From NCBI GenBank assembly GCA_902778255.1, contig CACYXD010000019.1:1-63293 (forward strand): a DNA stretch of 63,293 nucleotides, in the 5' to 3' direction. The stretch is from an uncultured Prevotellaceae bacterium. GTDB lineage: Bacteria; Bacteroidota; Bacteroidia; Bacteroidales; Bacteroidaceae. This document shows, piece by piece, positions 15,370 to 23,081 of the stretch; within the stretch, counting starts at the first letter, position 1, and each line of letters starts with the position of its first letter. The notes beneath the pieces were generated by a model, which was given only the letters and a program-made list of their open reading frames with translations, did no database searches and was not told the DNA's origin. The position numbers were made by a program, and so were the translations under genes.

Positions 15370-15530
15370 GAAAACGTGGACAATTTACTTCGTCTACGTT
15401 TCTGAGGTATCGGCAAACACCTATCTATCCTAAACGAGTAATGCCCACGCCATTTGGCGTGAACTCCTACTTCTGTCCTTGATAGATTTCTGTCAATTTT
15501 GCCGATTTTCAGAAACAAGAATCTAAAAGT
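15370..15530 (-). ncRNA. candidate structured RNA with intrinsic terminator
   Basis: Minus strand. TTTCTGA..ATCGGCAAA (15515-15498) pairs with its complement at 15417-15399 to close a long hairpin. Inside, ATCTATC (15488-15482) pairs with GATAGAT (15428-15422), and CACGCC/GGCGTG (15460-15445) forms an apical hairpin. Immediately after this comes a second hairpin, AAACGTAGAC/GTCCACGTTT (15401-15372), then TCTTTTTG, which looks like an intrinsic terminator. A near -7 box (TAGGATTTG, one base too long) precedes it. It could be a 6S-like or other small RNA, a folded 3' end of the toxin transcript, or a MITE-like insertion. Confidence 0.45.
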
Positions 15531-15611
15531 GGATGTTCAAATCCTATATGTCCTAATTTAAATTATCTTTCTCAGCCCATAGGCATCTCGGTTTTAAGGG
15601 TTCTACAACAA

Positions 15612-15959
15612 TTATATCTCTTTTGCCAATTGCATTAAGCGTTTGATTTCGTTATCAGTAATTGTGCTCTGCTCTGACTTATCATAAATTGACAAGAGAA
15701 CAATCTGCCCTTGTTCAGCGCGAACAATAACATCTGCTGTATACGTAATGACTCTTGCACCGCCACTTTTACCTTTTCCTTTTGATGCAATAGCCATTCT
15801 GACTTTCCTAACACCACCGCCAAGATCTGTTCCTACCAAAGGATTCTTGCGAAGCTCATCAAGAAAATCTTTATAGTCTTGTTTAAAGGACGCGTAATGC
15901 TTCGCCAATCGTTTTGCTTGGCGGTCAAACACTTCGATGGTTTTAATCTCAAAGCTCAT
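15612..15959 (-). CDS. RelE/ParE-family toxin
   Basis: Type II toxin of the RelE/ParE superfamily, 115 residues from the ATG at 15959. Typical features are YASFKQDYKDFLDELRKNP, GGGVRKVRMAIASKGKGKSG, the ARVITYTADV strand and the C-terminal VLLSIYDKSEQSTI. RelE toxins cut mRNA at the ribosome and ParE toxins poison gyrase; which applies here is not clear. The upstream antitoxin overlaps by 11 nt, the usual antitoxin-toxin coupling. Confidence 0.88.
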   Translation of the reverse strand: MSFEIKTIEVFDRQAKRLAKHYASFKQDYKDFLDELRKNPLVGTDLGGGVRKVRMAIASKGKGKSGGARVITYTADVIVRAEQGQIVLLSIYDKSEQSTITDNEIKRLMQLAKEI

Positions 15960-16176
15960 AAAGCAACTCTTCGGCACTACGTGTTTTTACGCTTCCTTGC
16001 TTTAACCCATCAAGCTTAGAGAAGGCTTCTGTTAGCCCATCCTTAATTTCTTGATCGCTCATGACCTCTTTATTCTCTGACTCTACAAGCCTTTCAGCCA
16101 ACCATTTGCGATTACTGGCCGTAAGCGAAAGACCTTGGAGGTAAGTCCAAAGGTTATTCATTGATACTGCATTCAT
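15949..16176 (-). CDS. antitoxin partner of the RelE/ParE toxin
   Basis: A small acidic 75-residue protein starting MNAVSMNNLWTYLQGLSLTA, with the segment NRKWLAERLVES and a C-terminal tail (SKLDGLKQGSVKTRSAEELL) of the kind that wraps the toxin. It resembles short antitoxins preceding RelE genes in Bacteroidetes. The ATG at 16176 is chosen because the longer frame runs through a -7 element at 16218. It is the first gene of the pair and presumably represses its own promoter together with the toxin. Confidence 0.8.
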   Translation of the reverse strand: MNAVSMNNLWTYLQGLSLTASNRKWLAERLVESENKEVMSDQEIKDGLTEAFSKLDGLKQGSVKTRSAEELLYEL

Positions 16177-16217
16177 ATCTGTGTCGTTTTTGTTTCTGTC
16201 TCGTACGCTTTCGGATG

Positions 16218-16225
16218 CAAATATA
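16218..16225 (-). promoter_or_regulatory. -7 promoter element of the toxin-antitoxin operon
   Basis: CAAATATA on the plus strand is TATATTTG on the minus strand; it lies 41 nt before the antitoxin ATG. Confidence 0.65.
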
Positions 16226-16354
16226 AGGACTTTTTCTGATACTTCCAAATTTTGACAAAGAAACTTGCTAAGCGTCTCAAGCGCCCCCTCTGTCTTTTAC
16301 AAGTTTTAACGCAGAGCTTGCATCAATTTATTTGATACTGCCATTATTATTTTG

Positions 16355-16362
16355 TAACTTTG
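16355..16362 (+). promoter_or_regulatory. -7 promoter element upstream of 22-bp array A
   Basis: TAACTTTG matches TAnnTTTG. Transcription from here would begin near 16366 and run through the 22-bp repeat array toward the HAD gene. Confidence 0.55.
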
Positions 16363-16364
16363 CA

Positions 16365-16457
16365 ATGCATTTGAAGATATATCGCGAATATCAACGAAGT
16401 GCCACGCGAAACAGGCCAAAACGCGAGGCGAAACAGGCTGAAACGCCGAGCGTTTAA
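16365..16457 (+). CDS. possible leaderless 30-residue basic peptide
   Basis: An ATG lies 2 nt after the -7 box at 16355. It opens a 30-codon frame (MHLKIYREYQRSATRNRPKR, then EAKQAETPSV) that ends with TAA in the second 22-bp repeat unit. The peptide is very basic. Because the repeat length is not a multiple of three, the frame cannot stay open through the array. It may be a chance frame. Confidence 0.25.
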   Translation: MHLKIYREYQRSATRNRPKREAKQAETPSV

Positions 16458-16544
16458 GGCCAAAACGCAAGGTCTTTTAGGCTAAAACGCAAGGCAAAAT
16501 AGGCTAAAACGCAAGACGTTTTAAGCCAAAACGAAAAAATGAAG
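16413..16544. repeat. 22-bp tandem array A, six units
   Basis: Units start exactly every 22 bp at 16413, 16435, 16457, 16479, 16501 and 16523. The consensus is approximately AGGCYAAAACGCAAGGC followed by a variable 5-nt tail. Units diverge most at their 3' ends. Unit 2 contains the palindrome AAACGC-CGA-GCGTTT, and unit 5 AAAACG-CAAGA-CGTTTT. A partial unit (GCCACGCGAAAC) precedes the array. It lies between two promoter elements. Confidence 0.85.
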
Positions 16545-16573
16545 GAAAGAAGTGGAAATTACGGATTATTCAT

Positions 16574-16581
16574 TACCTTTG
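16574..16581 (+). promoter_or_regulatory. -7 promoter element of the HAD gene
   Basis: TACCTTTG ends 4 nt before the ATG at 16586, so the transcript is probably leaderless. Confidence 0.7.
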
Positions 16582-16585
16582 CAGT

Positions 16586-17212
16586 ATGAATTACAAAAAC
16601 ATTATTTTCGACCTGGGAAACGTGCTCGTCAAGCTGGATGAGCAGGCGTGTATGAAGGCCTTCGAACAACTGGGACTGAAGGACACAGCGCATATTAAGG
16701 AGAACCCTGAAGTGATGCGCCTGTTCAGGGCTTTCGGACTGGGACACGTGACGAACCAGGAATTCTTCGATGGATTCCGCAGCATAGCCCATTCAGAAGC
16801 ATCGGATAAGCAAATCACAGACGCCGCCAACAAGATGCTCCTGTATATTCCTGATGAGAAGAAACAGAGACTGCTCGACCTTAGGAAAGCTGGGCATCGC
16901 GTCTATCTGCTCAGCAACACGAACGATATCCATTGGCGCTACTGTGCCGACGTGTTGTTTCCCATGCAGGGGCACGGCGTGGATGACTATTTCGACGGCA
17001 TTTTCCTATCGCAGGAGATGCATCTGGAGAAGCCTGACGACAGAATCTTTCAGGTGATGATTGAGAAGACGGGCATCAAGCCCGACGAGAGCCTTTTCAT
17101 AGATGATTTGGAGAAAAACTGCCTGGCCGGCGAGCGCAACGGGCTGCATACGTTCTACAACAAGGATTTCAACGACTGGCTGAGCTTTCTCATTTTTAAT
17201 CACTACCTCTGA
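16586..17212 (+). CDS. HAD-superfamily hydrolase (YihX-like)
   Basis: Cytosolic phosphatase of the HAD-IA group, 208 residues. Motif I is IFDLGNVLVKLD (nucleophile Asp, with GN in place of the second Asp, as in YihX-type enzymes). Motif II is LLSNTNDIH. The motif III Lys lies in MHLEKPDDRIFQ, and motif IV is SLFIDDLEKN. YihX dephosphorylates glucose-1-phosphate, but the substrate here is not certain. The last nine residues after NDWL are hydrophobic and look like tail drift. A -7 box 4 nt before the ATG implies a leaderless mRNA. Confidence 0.88.
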   Translation: MNYKNIIFDLGNVLVKLDEQACMKAFEQLGLKDTAHIKENPEVMRLFRAFGLGHVTNQEFFDGFRSIAHSEASDKQITDAANKMLLYIPDEKKQRLLDLRKAGHRVYLLSNTNDIHWRYCADVLFPMQGHGVDDYFDGIFLSQEMHLEKPDDRIFQVMIEKTGIKPDESLFIDDLEKNCLAGERNGLHTFYNKDFNDWLSFLIFNHYL

Positions 17213-17290
17213 GCTTCGCTCGAAGGTAGGCTGCATCTCGGAAATACAAAGAAAAACGCGCTTTTCTTTGGTATTTCACTCGATTTGCAC

Positions 17291-17298
17291 TACCTTTG
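17291..17298 (+). promoter_or_regulatory. -7 promoter element of pheS
   Basis: TACCTTTG lies 28 nt before the ATG at 17327 and excludes the upstream in-frame TTG at 17285 as start. Confidence 0.75.
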
Positions 17299-17326
17299 CA
17301 CCCGAAATTGCAATTTTACACATAAA

Positions 17327-18385
17327 ATGATACTTGAAAAGATAAACCAACTCCTTCAGCAGGTGGACTCGCTGGAGGCAAAGAATGCTGAGGAGGTAGA
17401 GCAGCTGCGACTGAAGTACCTGAGTAAGAACGGTGAACTGAACGAGCTGATGAAGGACTTCCGCAACGTGCCCGCAGAGCAGAAGAAAGAGGTGGGCATG
17501 AAGATCAACGAACTGAAACAGCGCATCACCGACCGCATCAACGCCCTGCGCGAGGCTTGCACCACGCAAGAAACTGGCGACGAGGCCCTTGACCTGACAC
17601 GCACACCCTACCCCATCCAGCTGGGCACACGTCACCCCTTGACCATTGTGACCAACGAGATTATCGACATCTTCAGCCGCATGGGCTTCGTGCTGGCCGA
17701 CGGACCAGAGGTGGAGGACGACCTGCACGTATTTACGAAGATGAACTTCGCTGCTGACCATCCCGCCCGCGATATGCAGGACACATTCTTCGTGAGCCAA
17801 CATCCCAACGATGTGACCAAGAATATCCTGCTGCGCTCGCATACCAGTAGTGTACAGGCTCGCGTGATGGAGAACATGCACACCGAGGACGGCAAGTTAA
17901 CAGGCCCCATCCGCGTGATCTGCCCAGGTCGCGTATATCGTAACGAGGCCATCACGGCTCGCGCCCACTGCTTCTTCCATCAGGTAGAAGGTCTGTATAT
18001 CGACAAGAACGTATCATTCACAGACCTGAAGCAGGTGCTGCTGTCGTTTGCTAAGGAGATGTTTGGTGCTGACACGAAGATCCGCCTGCGCCCCTCGTAC
18101 TTCCCATTCACAGAGCCCAGCGCCGAGATGGATATCTCATGCTTCATCTGCGGTGGCGAGGGATGCGGCTTCTGCAAGCACACAGGATGGGTAGAGATTC
18201 TGGGCTGCGGAATGGTTGACCCCAACGTGCTGGAGCAATGCGGAATCGACTCCAAGGAGTATAGCGGCTATGCCTTCGGCATGGGTGTAGAGCGTATCAC
18301 CAACCTGAAATACAAGGTCAACGACCTGCGCCTGTTCTCAGAAAACGACACCCGTTTCCTCGAGGAATTCCAGGCTGCCGACTAA
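17327..18385 (+). CDS. pheS: phenylalanyl-tRNA synthetase alpha subunit
   Basis: Catalytic alpha subunit of the (alpha-beta)2 enzyme charging tRNA-Phe, 352 residues. The N-terminal coiled coil (residues 1-85) binds tRNA. Class II motif 2 appears around VYRNEAITARAHCFFHQVEG and motif 3 as GYAFGMGVERI. Between them SCFICGGEGCGFCKHTGW inserts two CxxC-type pairs, a probable zinc knuckle known from some PheS lineages and absent from the E. coli protein. The start is the first ATG after the -7 box. pheT is not in the window. The nucleotidase gene follows by 10 nt. Confidence 0.97.
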   Translation: MILEKINQLLQQVDSLEAKNAEEVEQLRLKYLSKNGELNELMKDFRNVPAEQKKEVGMKINELKQRITDRINALREACTTQETGDEALDLTRTPYPIQLGTRHPLTIVTNEIIDIFSRMGFVLADGPEVEDDLHVFTKMNFAADHPARDMQDTFFVSQHPNDVTKNILLRSHTSSVQARVMENMHTEDGKLTGPIRVICPGRVYRNEAITARAHCFFHQVEGLYIDKNVSFTDLKQVLLSFAKEMFGADTKIRLRPSYFPFTEPSAEMDISCFICGGEGCGFCKHTGWVEILGCGMVDPNVLEQCGIDSKEYSGYAFGMGVERITNLKYKVNDLRLFSENDTRFLEEFQAAD

Positions 18386-18395
18386 AGGCAAGAGA

Positions 18396-20129
18396 ATGAA
18401 GAGAATACTGTCAATTGGCATGTTGTCACTCTGTCTGATGACTAACGCTATGGCACAGACAAAGACCGTAAACCTGCGCATCGTGGAGACCAGCGACGTG
18501 CACGGCTACTTCTTTCCCTATGACTTCGTGGAAAGGAAACCGCTGGACGGCACCCTGATGAGGGTCAACACCTATGTGGACCGTCTGCGCAAGGACTATG
18601 GCGACAACCTGCTGCTCATCGACAACGGCGACATACTGCAGGGACAGCCTACCTGCTACTGGTCAAACTACGTGATGACCACCGACCAGAACATCGCTGC
18701 CAAGATGGTGAACTACATGCGCTACGACGCAGAGACCATTGGCAACCACGACGTAGAGCCTGGCCACGCTGTATATGACAAGTGGATCAGAGAGGTGCGC
18801 TGTCCGCTGCTGGGAGCCAACGTGGTGGAGACAAAGACAGGAATGCCCTACCTGAAGCCCTACGCCCTCTTCGTACGCGACGGCGTGAAGATTGCTGTGA
18901 TAGGACTGCTCACACCCACCATAGCCTGCTGGCTCAACGAATCGACCTACGAGGGACTGGATTTCCACGAGATGGTGAGCTGCGCCAGGAAATGGGTGAA
19001 GCAGGTTCGCGAGGTGGAACATGCCGACTTGGTCATAGGACTCTTCCATAGCGGGAAGGATGGCGGACTGGTGCTCAACGGAATGGAGGAAGACGCTACG
19101 GCACGCGTGGCTCGCGAGGTGCCTGGCTTCGATATCATCTTCTACGGCCACGACCATCAGGTACACAACGAATGGATCACCAATAAAGAGGGCAAGCGCG
19201 TGCTCACACTCGATCCCTCGTGCTGGGCTCTCAACGTAGCCGACGCGCAGGTGAACCTGACCTACGAGAACGGCAAACTGAAGAAGAAGGACATCAAAGG
19301 CGAGATTGTCAGCGTCAGGAAGGAGCAGTTGGATGAGCAGATGAGCCAGCACTTCCAGTCGGACTTCAACCGCATCAAGCAATACGTAGATCGCAAGATA
19401 GGCCATTTCGAGACGTCTGTCAGGACACGCGACAGTTTCTTCGGCAACTCGGCTTTCAGCGACTTTATCCACAGCCTACAACTCAGAATTTCAGGTGCCG
19501 ACATCTCGTTTTACGCACCCCTGACTTTCGACAGCAAGATAGAGGCAGGCGACGTGACAATAGGCGATATGTTCAAGCTCTACAGATTTGAAAACCAGCT
19601 CTACGTACTCAACATGACAGGGCGCGAAATACGAGGACATCTGGAGGAAAGCTACGACCGATGGGTTAACACGATGAAGAGCAAAGACGACCATCTGCTA
19701 TTATTAAACAGTAACTCGAAAGGCGACCAGCAACGTACTGGCTTCCAGAACTATACATTCAATTTCGACTCAGCCTCAGGCATCGACTACGAGGTAGATG
19801 TGACCAAGCTCAACGGACAGAAAGTCAGCATCCTGAGAATGTCAAACGGCCAGCCTTTCGAAGAGAACAAGACCTACAAAGTAGTGATGAGCAGCTATCG
19901 TGGCAACGGTGGAGGCGACTTGCTCATCAAGGGTGCAGGCATACCCAAGGAGCAACTGAACAGCCGCATCGTCTATCAGTCACCACTCGACCTGCGCCAC
20001 TATCTGACCCAAGAGATCGAAAAGTTGGGAAATGTACGTCCAGAGAAGGCCAACAACTGGAAGTTCGTGCCAGAGGAATGGACTATACCTGCAGCCCAAC
20101 GCGACTACAAACTGTTGTTCGGCGAGTAA
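18396..20129 (+). CDS. periplasmic 5'-nucleotidase / 2',3'-cyclic phosphodiesterase
   Basis: UshA/CpdB-type metallophosphatase that hydrolyses nucleotides in the periplasm, 577 residues. A signal peptide (ILSIGMLSLCLMTNAMAQ) precedes the metallophosphoesterase domain with ETSDVHGY, LIDNGDIL, IGNHDVE, GLFHSG and YGHDHQVH as metal ligands. The C-terminal 5_nucleotid_C domain (about residues 335-520) contains YRGNGGGDLLIKG. It directly follows pheS and precedes nudC by 27 nt, so the three may be co-transcribed. Confidence 0.92.
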   Translation: MKRILSIGMLSLCLMTNAMAQTKTVNLRIVETSDVHGYFFPYDFVERKPLDGTLMRVNTYVDRLRKDYGDNLLLIDNGDILQGQPTCYWSNYVMTTDQNIAAKMVNYMRYDAETIGNHDVEPGHAVYDKWIREVRCPLLGANVVETKTGMPYLKPYALFVRDGVKIAVIGLLTPTIACWLNESTYEGLDFHEMVSCARKWVKQVREVEHADLVIGLFHSGKDGGLVLNGMEEDATARVAREVPGFDIIFYGHDHQVHNEWITNKEGKRVLTLDPSCWALNVADAQVNLTYENGKLKKKDIKGEIVSVRKEQLDEQMSQHFQSDFNRIKQYVDRKIGHFETSVRTRDSFFGNSAFSDFIHSLQLRISGADISFYAPLTFDSKIEAGDVTIGDMFKLYRFENQLYVLNMTGREIRGHLEESYDRWVNTMKSKDDHLLLLNSNSKGDQQRTGFQNYTFNFDSASGIDYEVDVTKLNGQKVSILRMSNGQPFEENKTYKVVMSSYRGNGGGDLLIKGAGIPKEQLNSRIVYQSPLDLRHYLTQEIEKLGNVRPEKANNWKFVPEEWTIPAAQRDYKLLFGE

Positions 20130-20156
20130 AGGAACCCTCAAAGTGCTCACTACACA

Positions 20157-20960
20157 ATGAAAAGCTACTACTTTGTATTCTGTAAGGACGAACTGATGCT
20201 GGAGCTTCAGCCCGACGGCACTTACACCATCCCCCTACGAGAAGAGCCACCCACAGAAACAAAGCCCTGGACTACCATCCTCAACATCACCCCGCTGGAT
20301 GATATCGAAGTGAAAGCCTACAGCATAGACGCTCCCATCACCCATCACCCATCATCTATCACCCATCACCCATCACCCATCACCTATGAAATGTGTCCCC
20401 TGCGACAGAGCTACTACAAACTGCCTTACCCGCTCTACCTCAAGGCTGGCAAATGCGCAGAGTTGCTCTACTGGGACCGCAACACGAAATTCTGTGGGGT
20501 ATGCGGCGGACACATGCATTTCCATACTGACATCAGCAAGCGCTGCGAGATGTGCGGGAAGGAGGTATGGCCACAACTGGCCACTGCCGTCATCGTACTG
20601 ATACGCCGCAGAGAGGACGAGGTGCTGCTGGCTCGCGGACGCAATTTCCGTAGCGACTTCTACGGATTGATAGCTGGCTTCGTAGAGACGGGTGAGACAC
20701 TGGAGGAGGCCGTACAGCGCGAGGTGATGGAAGAGACGGGGCTGAAGGTCAAAAACATACGCTATTTCGACTCGCAACCCTGGCCATACCCCAGCGGACT
20801 GATGGTGGGCTTCACCGCTGACTATGACAGCGGCGAAATACACGTGCAACGTGAGGAGCTACAAAAAGCAGGATGGTTTCATCGCACCAACCTGCCTAAA
20901 CTTCCAGAAAAGCTGTCTATTGCCCGCCGCCTCATCGACAACTGGCTGGGCGAGGAATAA
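20157..20960 (+). CDS. nudC: NADH pyrophosphatase (NudC-type Nudix hydrolase)
   Basis: Cleaves NAD(H), and in related enzymes removes NAD caps from RNA; 267 residues. A zinc ribbon is present (FCGVCGGHMHF, then CEMCGKE). The Nudix box begins GFVETGETLEEAVQRE and ends VMEETGLKV. The NudC hallmark SQPWPYPSGLMVGF follows. Unusually, a heptamer array (20334-20389) encodes ITHHPSSITHHPSPIT at about residues 60-76, in the linker between the N-terminal domain and the zinc ribbon. The frame stays open and the catalytic domain is intact. Confidence 0.93.
   Translation: MKSYYFVFCKDELMLELQPDGTYTIPLREEPPTETKPWTTILNITPLDDIEVKAYSIDAPITHHPSSITHHPSPITYEMCPLRQSYYKLPYPLYLKAGKCAELLYWDRNTKFCGVCGGHMHFHTDISKRCEMCGKEVWPQLATAVIVLIRRREDEVLLARGRNFRSDFYGLIAGFVETGETLEEAVQREVMEETGLKVKNIRYFDSQPWPYPSGLMVGFTADYDSGEIHVQREELQKAGWFHRTNLPKLPEKLSIARRLIDNWLGEE
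20334..20389 (+). repeat. heptamer micro-array inside nudC (CCCATCA)
   Basis: Eight units of 7 bp: CCCATCA three times, TCTATCA, CCCATCA three times, CCTATGA. They are translated in frame as a 7-residue repeat. The total length of 56 bp is not a multiple of three, so a clean insertion would have needed flank adjustment to keep the frame. Confidence 0.85.
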
Positions 20961-20964
20961 CGCC

Positions 20965-21753
20965 CTAATACTCCAACAACTTCATCGTCAGCTGACCATC
21001 AAAGCTGACCAGCGTTTCCACGAGATAGCAACTGCTACCATCGGGGATACACAGCGTGGCATTGAAATGGAAGCCAAAGGCATCAACACGGTCATACTGC
21101 ATATTGGCCAAGATAGCCTGGTCAAGAAAAGACTGAGGCACATCCGAGAGATACAACTGCTTCCTGATGTCACGCGAGAAAAGGCAATTGTTGCCTTGAT
21201 AGATACTCAGGTGGACAATATTGTCGTAATACACATTGTCAACCCCCACCCCCTCACTATTATAGGTGGTCTTGATGACCTGATACTTCGTTGGATTGAA
21301 AGCTATATACCAATGATAGCGCTGACCACCATAGTTTACCACAGAATCAACCTTCACCACCTCTGTCAACGTGAGGATCTCAGGACTCTGGGAAGTAAAC
21401 GCCAGAGAGTCCTCAGCCTCCTCGCTACGAACCAGTCTCACCTCTTCGCCAGTATAGTCCTGAAAGCAGAAATGATATTCGTCCTGCTCCACGATGAAAT
21501 AGCGCTGGCTGCCTAAATAGAGCGAGTCGCCAATCACACGGAAACGAGCCGGCATACTGATACTATCTGGATAATAGATGGTATCGCCCTCGGCACGGAA
21601 AGCCACCGATTCAGACGATTCCTCCAGCCAGATACCCTGAAGCATCGCTTTGGCCTCGAGGTTCTCCTCAACCTCGCCCCCCCCCTCGTCCCGCTGCTTA
21701 CAGCCTACAAGGACAAGGCATACTAACAGGGTAAAAAACAATAATCGGCTCAT
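20965..21753 (-). CDS. DUF4738-like lipoprotein
   Basis: A 262-residue lipoprotein with signal peptide and lipobox (LLVCLVLVGCKQRDEG). An acidic linker follows, then a beta-rich domain from GIWLEESSESVAFRAEGDTI to the C-terminus LVETLVSFDGQLTMKLLEY. It matches the DUF4738 family of Bacteroidales by overall pattern. The start overlaps the ugd stop by 4 nt (ATGA), making it the third gene of rfbC-ugd-lipoprotein. It converges with nudC at a 4-nt gap. Function unknown. Confidence 0.75.
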   Translation of the reverse strand: MSRLLFFTLLVCLVLVGCKQRDEGGGEVEENLEAKAMLQGIWLEESSESVAFRAEGDTIYYPDSISMPARFRVIGDSLYLGSQRYFIVEQDEYHFCFQDYTGEEVRLVRSEEAEDSLAFTSQSPEILTLTEVVKVDSVVNYGGQRYHWYIAFNPTKYQVIKTTYNSEGVGVDNVYYDNIVHLSIYQGNNCLFSRDIRKQLYLSDVPQSFLDQAILANMQYDRVDAFGFHFNATLCIPDGSSCYLVETLVSFDGQLTMKLLEY

Positions 21754-23066
21754 TTACCTATACAATGATATTCAAATTCGTTCTCCTCGAGTTCCTCAAC
21801 ATCAAAGATATTACGTCCGTCGATAACCAAAGGCCTGCGCATAGCCTTCTTGATGACACCCCACGTAGGCAGACGGAACTCTTTCCACTCCGTCAACAGC
21901 AAAAGGGCGTCGGCATCAAGCACAGCATCATACATATCGCGGCAATAGGTTACCTTGTCGCCAATACGACGGCGACACTCGTCCATAGCAATGGGGTCGT
22001 AGGCACGAATGACGCAACCTGCATCCAGCAGCTTCTCAATCATCACCAGCGCTGTTGACTCACGCATATCATCTGTCTCAGGCTTGAACGAGAGACCCCA
22101 CATAGCAATAATCTTCCCCTTAAGCGACTCGCCATTGATAGCCTTCTGAAGCTTATCGAAGAGCACCGATTTCTGACGCTCGTTGACACGCTCCACAGCC
22201 TTCAACACCTCCATAGAATAGCCATTCTGGTCGGCAGTCTTGATTAGCGCCTTCACATCCTTAGGGAAGCACGAGCCGCCATAGCCACAGCCTGCATAGA
22301 GGAACTTGCGGCCTATACGGGTGTCGCTGCCTATACCTGCACGCACCATATTCACATCAGCCCCCACACGCTCACAGAGGTTGGCAATATCGTTCATAAA
22401 CGAAATACGCGTAGCCAGCATGGAGTTAGCAGCATATTTTGTCATCTCGGCAGAAGGGATGTCCATGAAGATTACACGGAAATTATTGATCAGGAAAGGC
22501 TTGTAGAGTTTGGTGAGGGCCTTCTTGGCCATCTCGCTCTCAACCCCCACCACCACACGGTCTGGACTCATGAAGTCCTTGATGGCATTACCCTCCTTGA
22601 GGAACTCGGGATTGGAAGCTACGTCGAAAGGTATGTCAACGCCACGCTTCTGAAGTTCGGCTTCAATGGTCTGACGCACCTTCTTTGCCGTTCCCACAGG
22701 CACAGTAGATTTCGTAACGACCACCAGATAACGGTTCAGGTTCTCACCTATGGTCTTGGCTACCTGAAGCACGTACTTCAAGTCTGCTGAGCCATCCTCA
22801 TCAGGAGGGGTACCTACAGCCGAGAACACGATTTCCTGATCATTGAGCACAGAAGCCAGATCGGTAGTAAAATTCAGACGGCCGGCCTTTACGTTCTTCA
22901 GCACAAGTTGATCCAGACCTGGCTCGTAGATAGGTATCTCGCCGTTCTTCAGACGCTCTATCTTCTGGGCATCCACGTCAACACAAGTCACATTGACACC
23001 TGTCTCGGCGAAACACGTACCAGACACCAAACCCACATAGCCAGTTCCTACAATCGCTATATTCAT
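21750..23066 (-). CDS. ugd: UDP-glucose 6-dehydrogenase
   Basis: Oxidises UDP-glucose to UDP-glucuronate with NAD, supplying acidic sugars for surface polysaccharide; 438 residues. The Rossmann motif MNIAIVGTGYVGLVSGTCFA is at the N-terminus. The catalytic cysteine lies in AGCGYGGSCFPKDVKAL near residue 260, and the C-terminal UDP-binding domain has WGLSFKPETDDMRES. It lies 15 nt after rfbC in the same operon, close to the exopolysaccharide cluster starting at 27 kb. Confidence 0.95.
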   Translation of the reverse strand: MNIAIVGTGYVGLVSGTCFAETGVNVTCVDVDAQKIERLKNGEIPIYEPGLDQLVLKNVKAGRLNFTTDLASVLNDQEIVFSAVGTPPDEDGSADLKYVLQVAKTIGENLNRYLVVVTKSTVPVGTAKKVRQTIEAELQKRGVDIPFDVASNPEFLKEGNAIKDFMSPDRVVVGVESEMAKKALTKLYKPFLINNFRVIFMDIPSAEMTKYAANSMLATRISFMNDIANLCERVGADVNMVRAGIGSDTRIGRKFLYAGCGYGGSCFPKDVKALIKTADQNGYSMEVLKAVERVNERQKSVLFDKLQKAINGESLKGKIIAMWGLSFKPETDDMRESTALVMIEKLLDAGCVIRAYDPIAMDECRRRIGDKVTYCRDMYDAVLDADALLLLTEWKEFRLPTWGVIKKAMRRPLVIDGRNIFDVEELEENEFEYHCIGK

Positions 23067-23081
23067 ACCTTACTTTAATAC

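Noticed and set aside
15399-15515. Invertible promoter flanked by inverted repeats
   Set aside because: The inverted ends fit the size range of Bacteroides invertible promoters, but there is no TAnnTTTG box between them and no invertase gene nearby; a folded RNA explains them better.
15399-15515. Integron attC site
   Set aside because: The core GTTRRRY/RYYYAAC boxes are not present at the ends and no integrase is in the window.
16413-16544. Possible CRISPR array
   Set aside because: Units are contiguous without unique spacers, and no cas genes are present; it is a direct tandem array.
20824-21516. Plus-strand frame of 230 codons opposite the DUF4738 lipoprotein
   Set aside because: The minus-strand frame has a lipobox, operon overlap and family pattern; the plus-strand frame has none and overlaps the nudC end.
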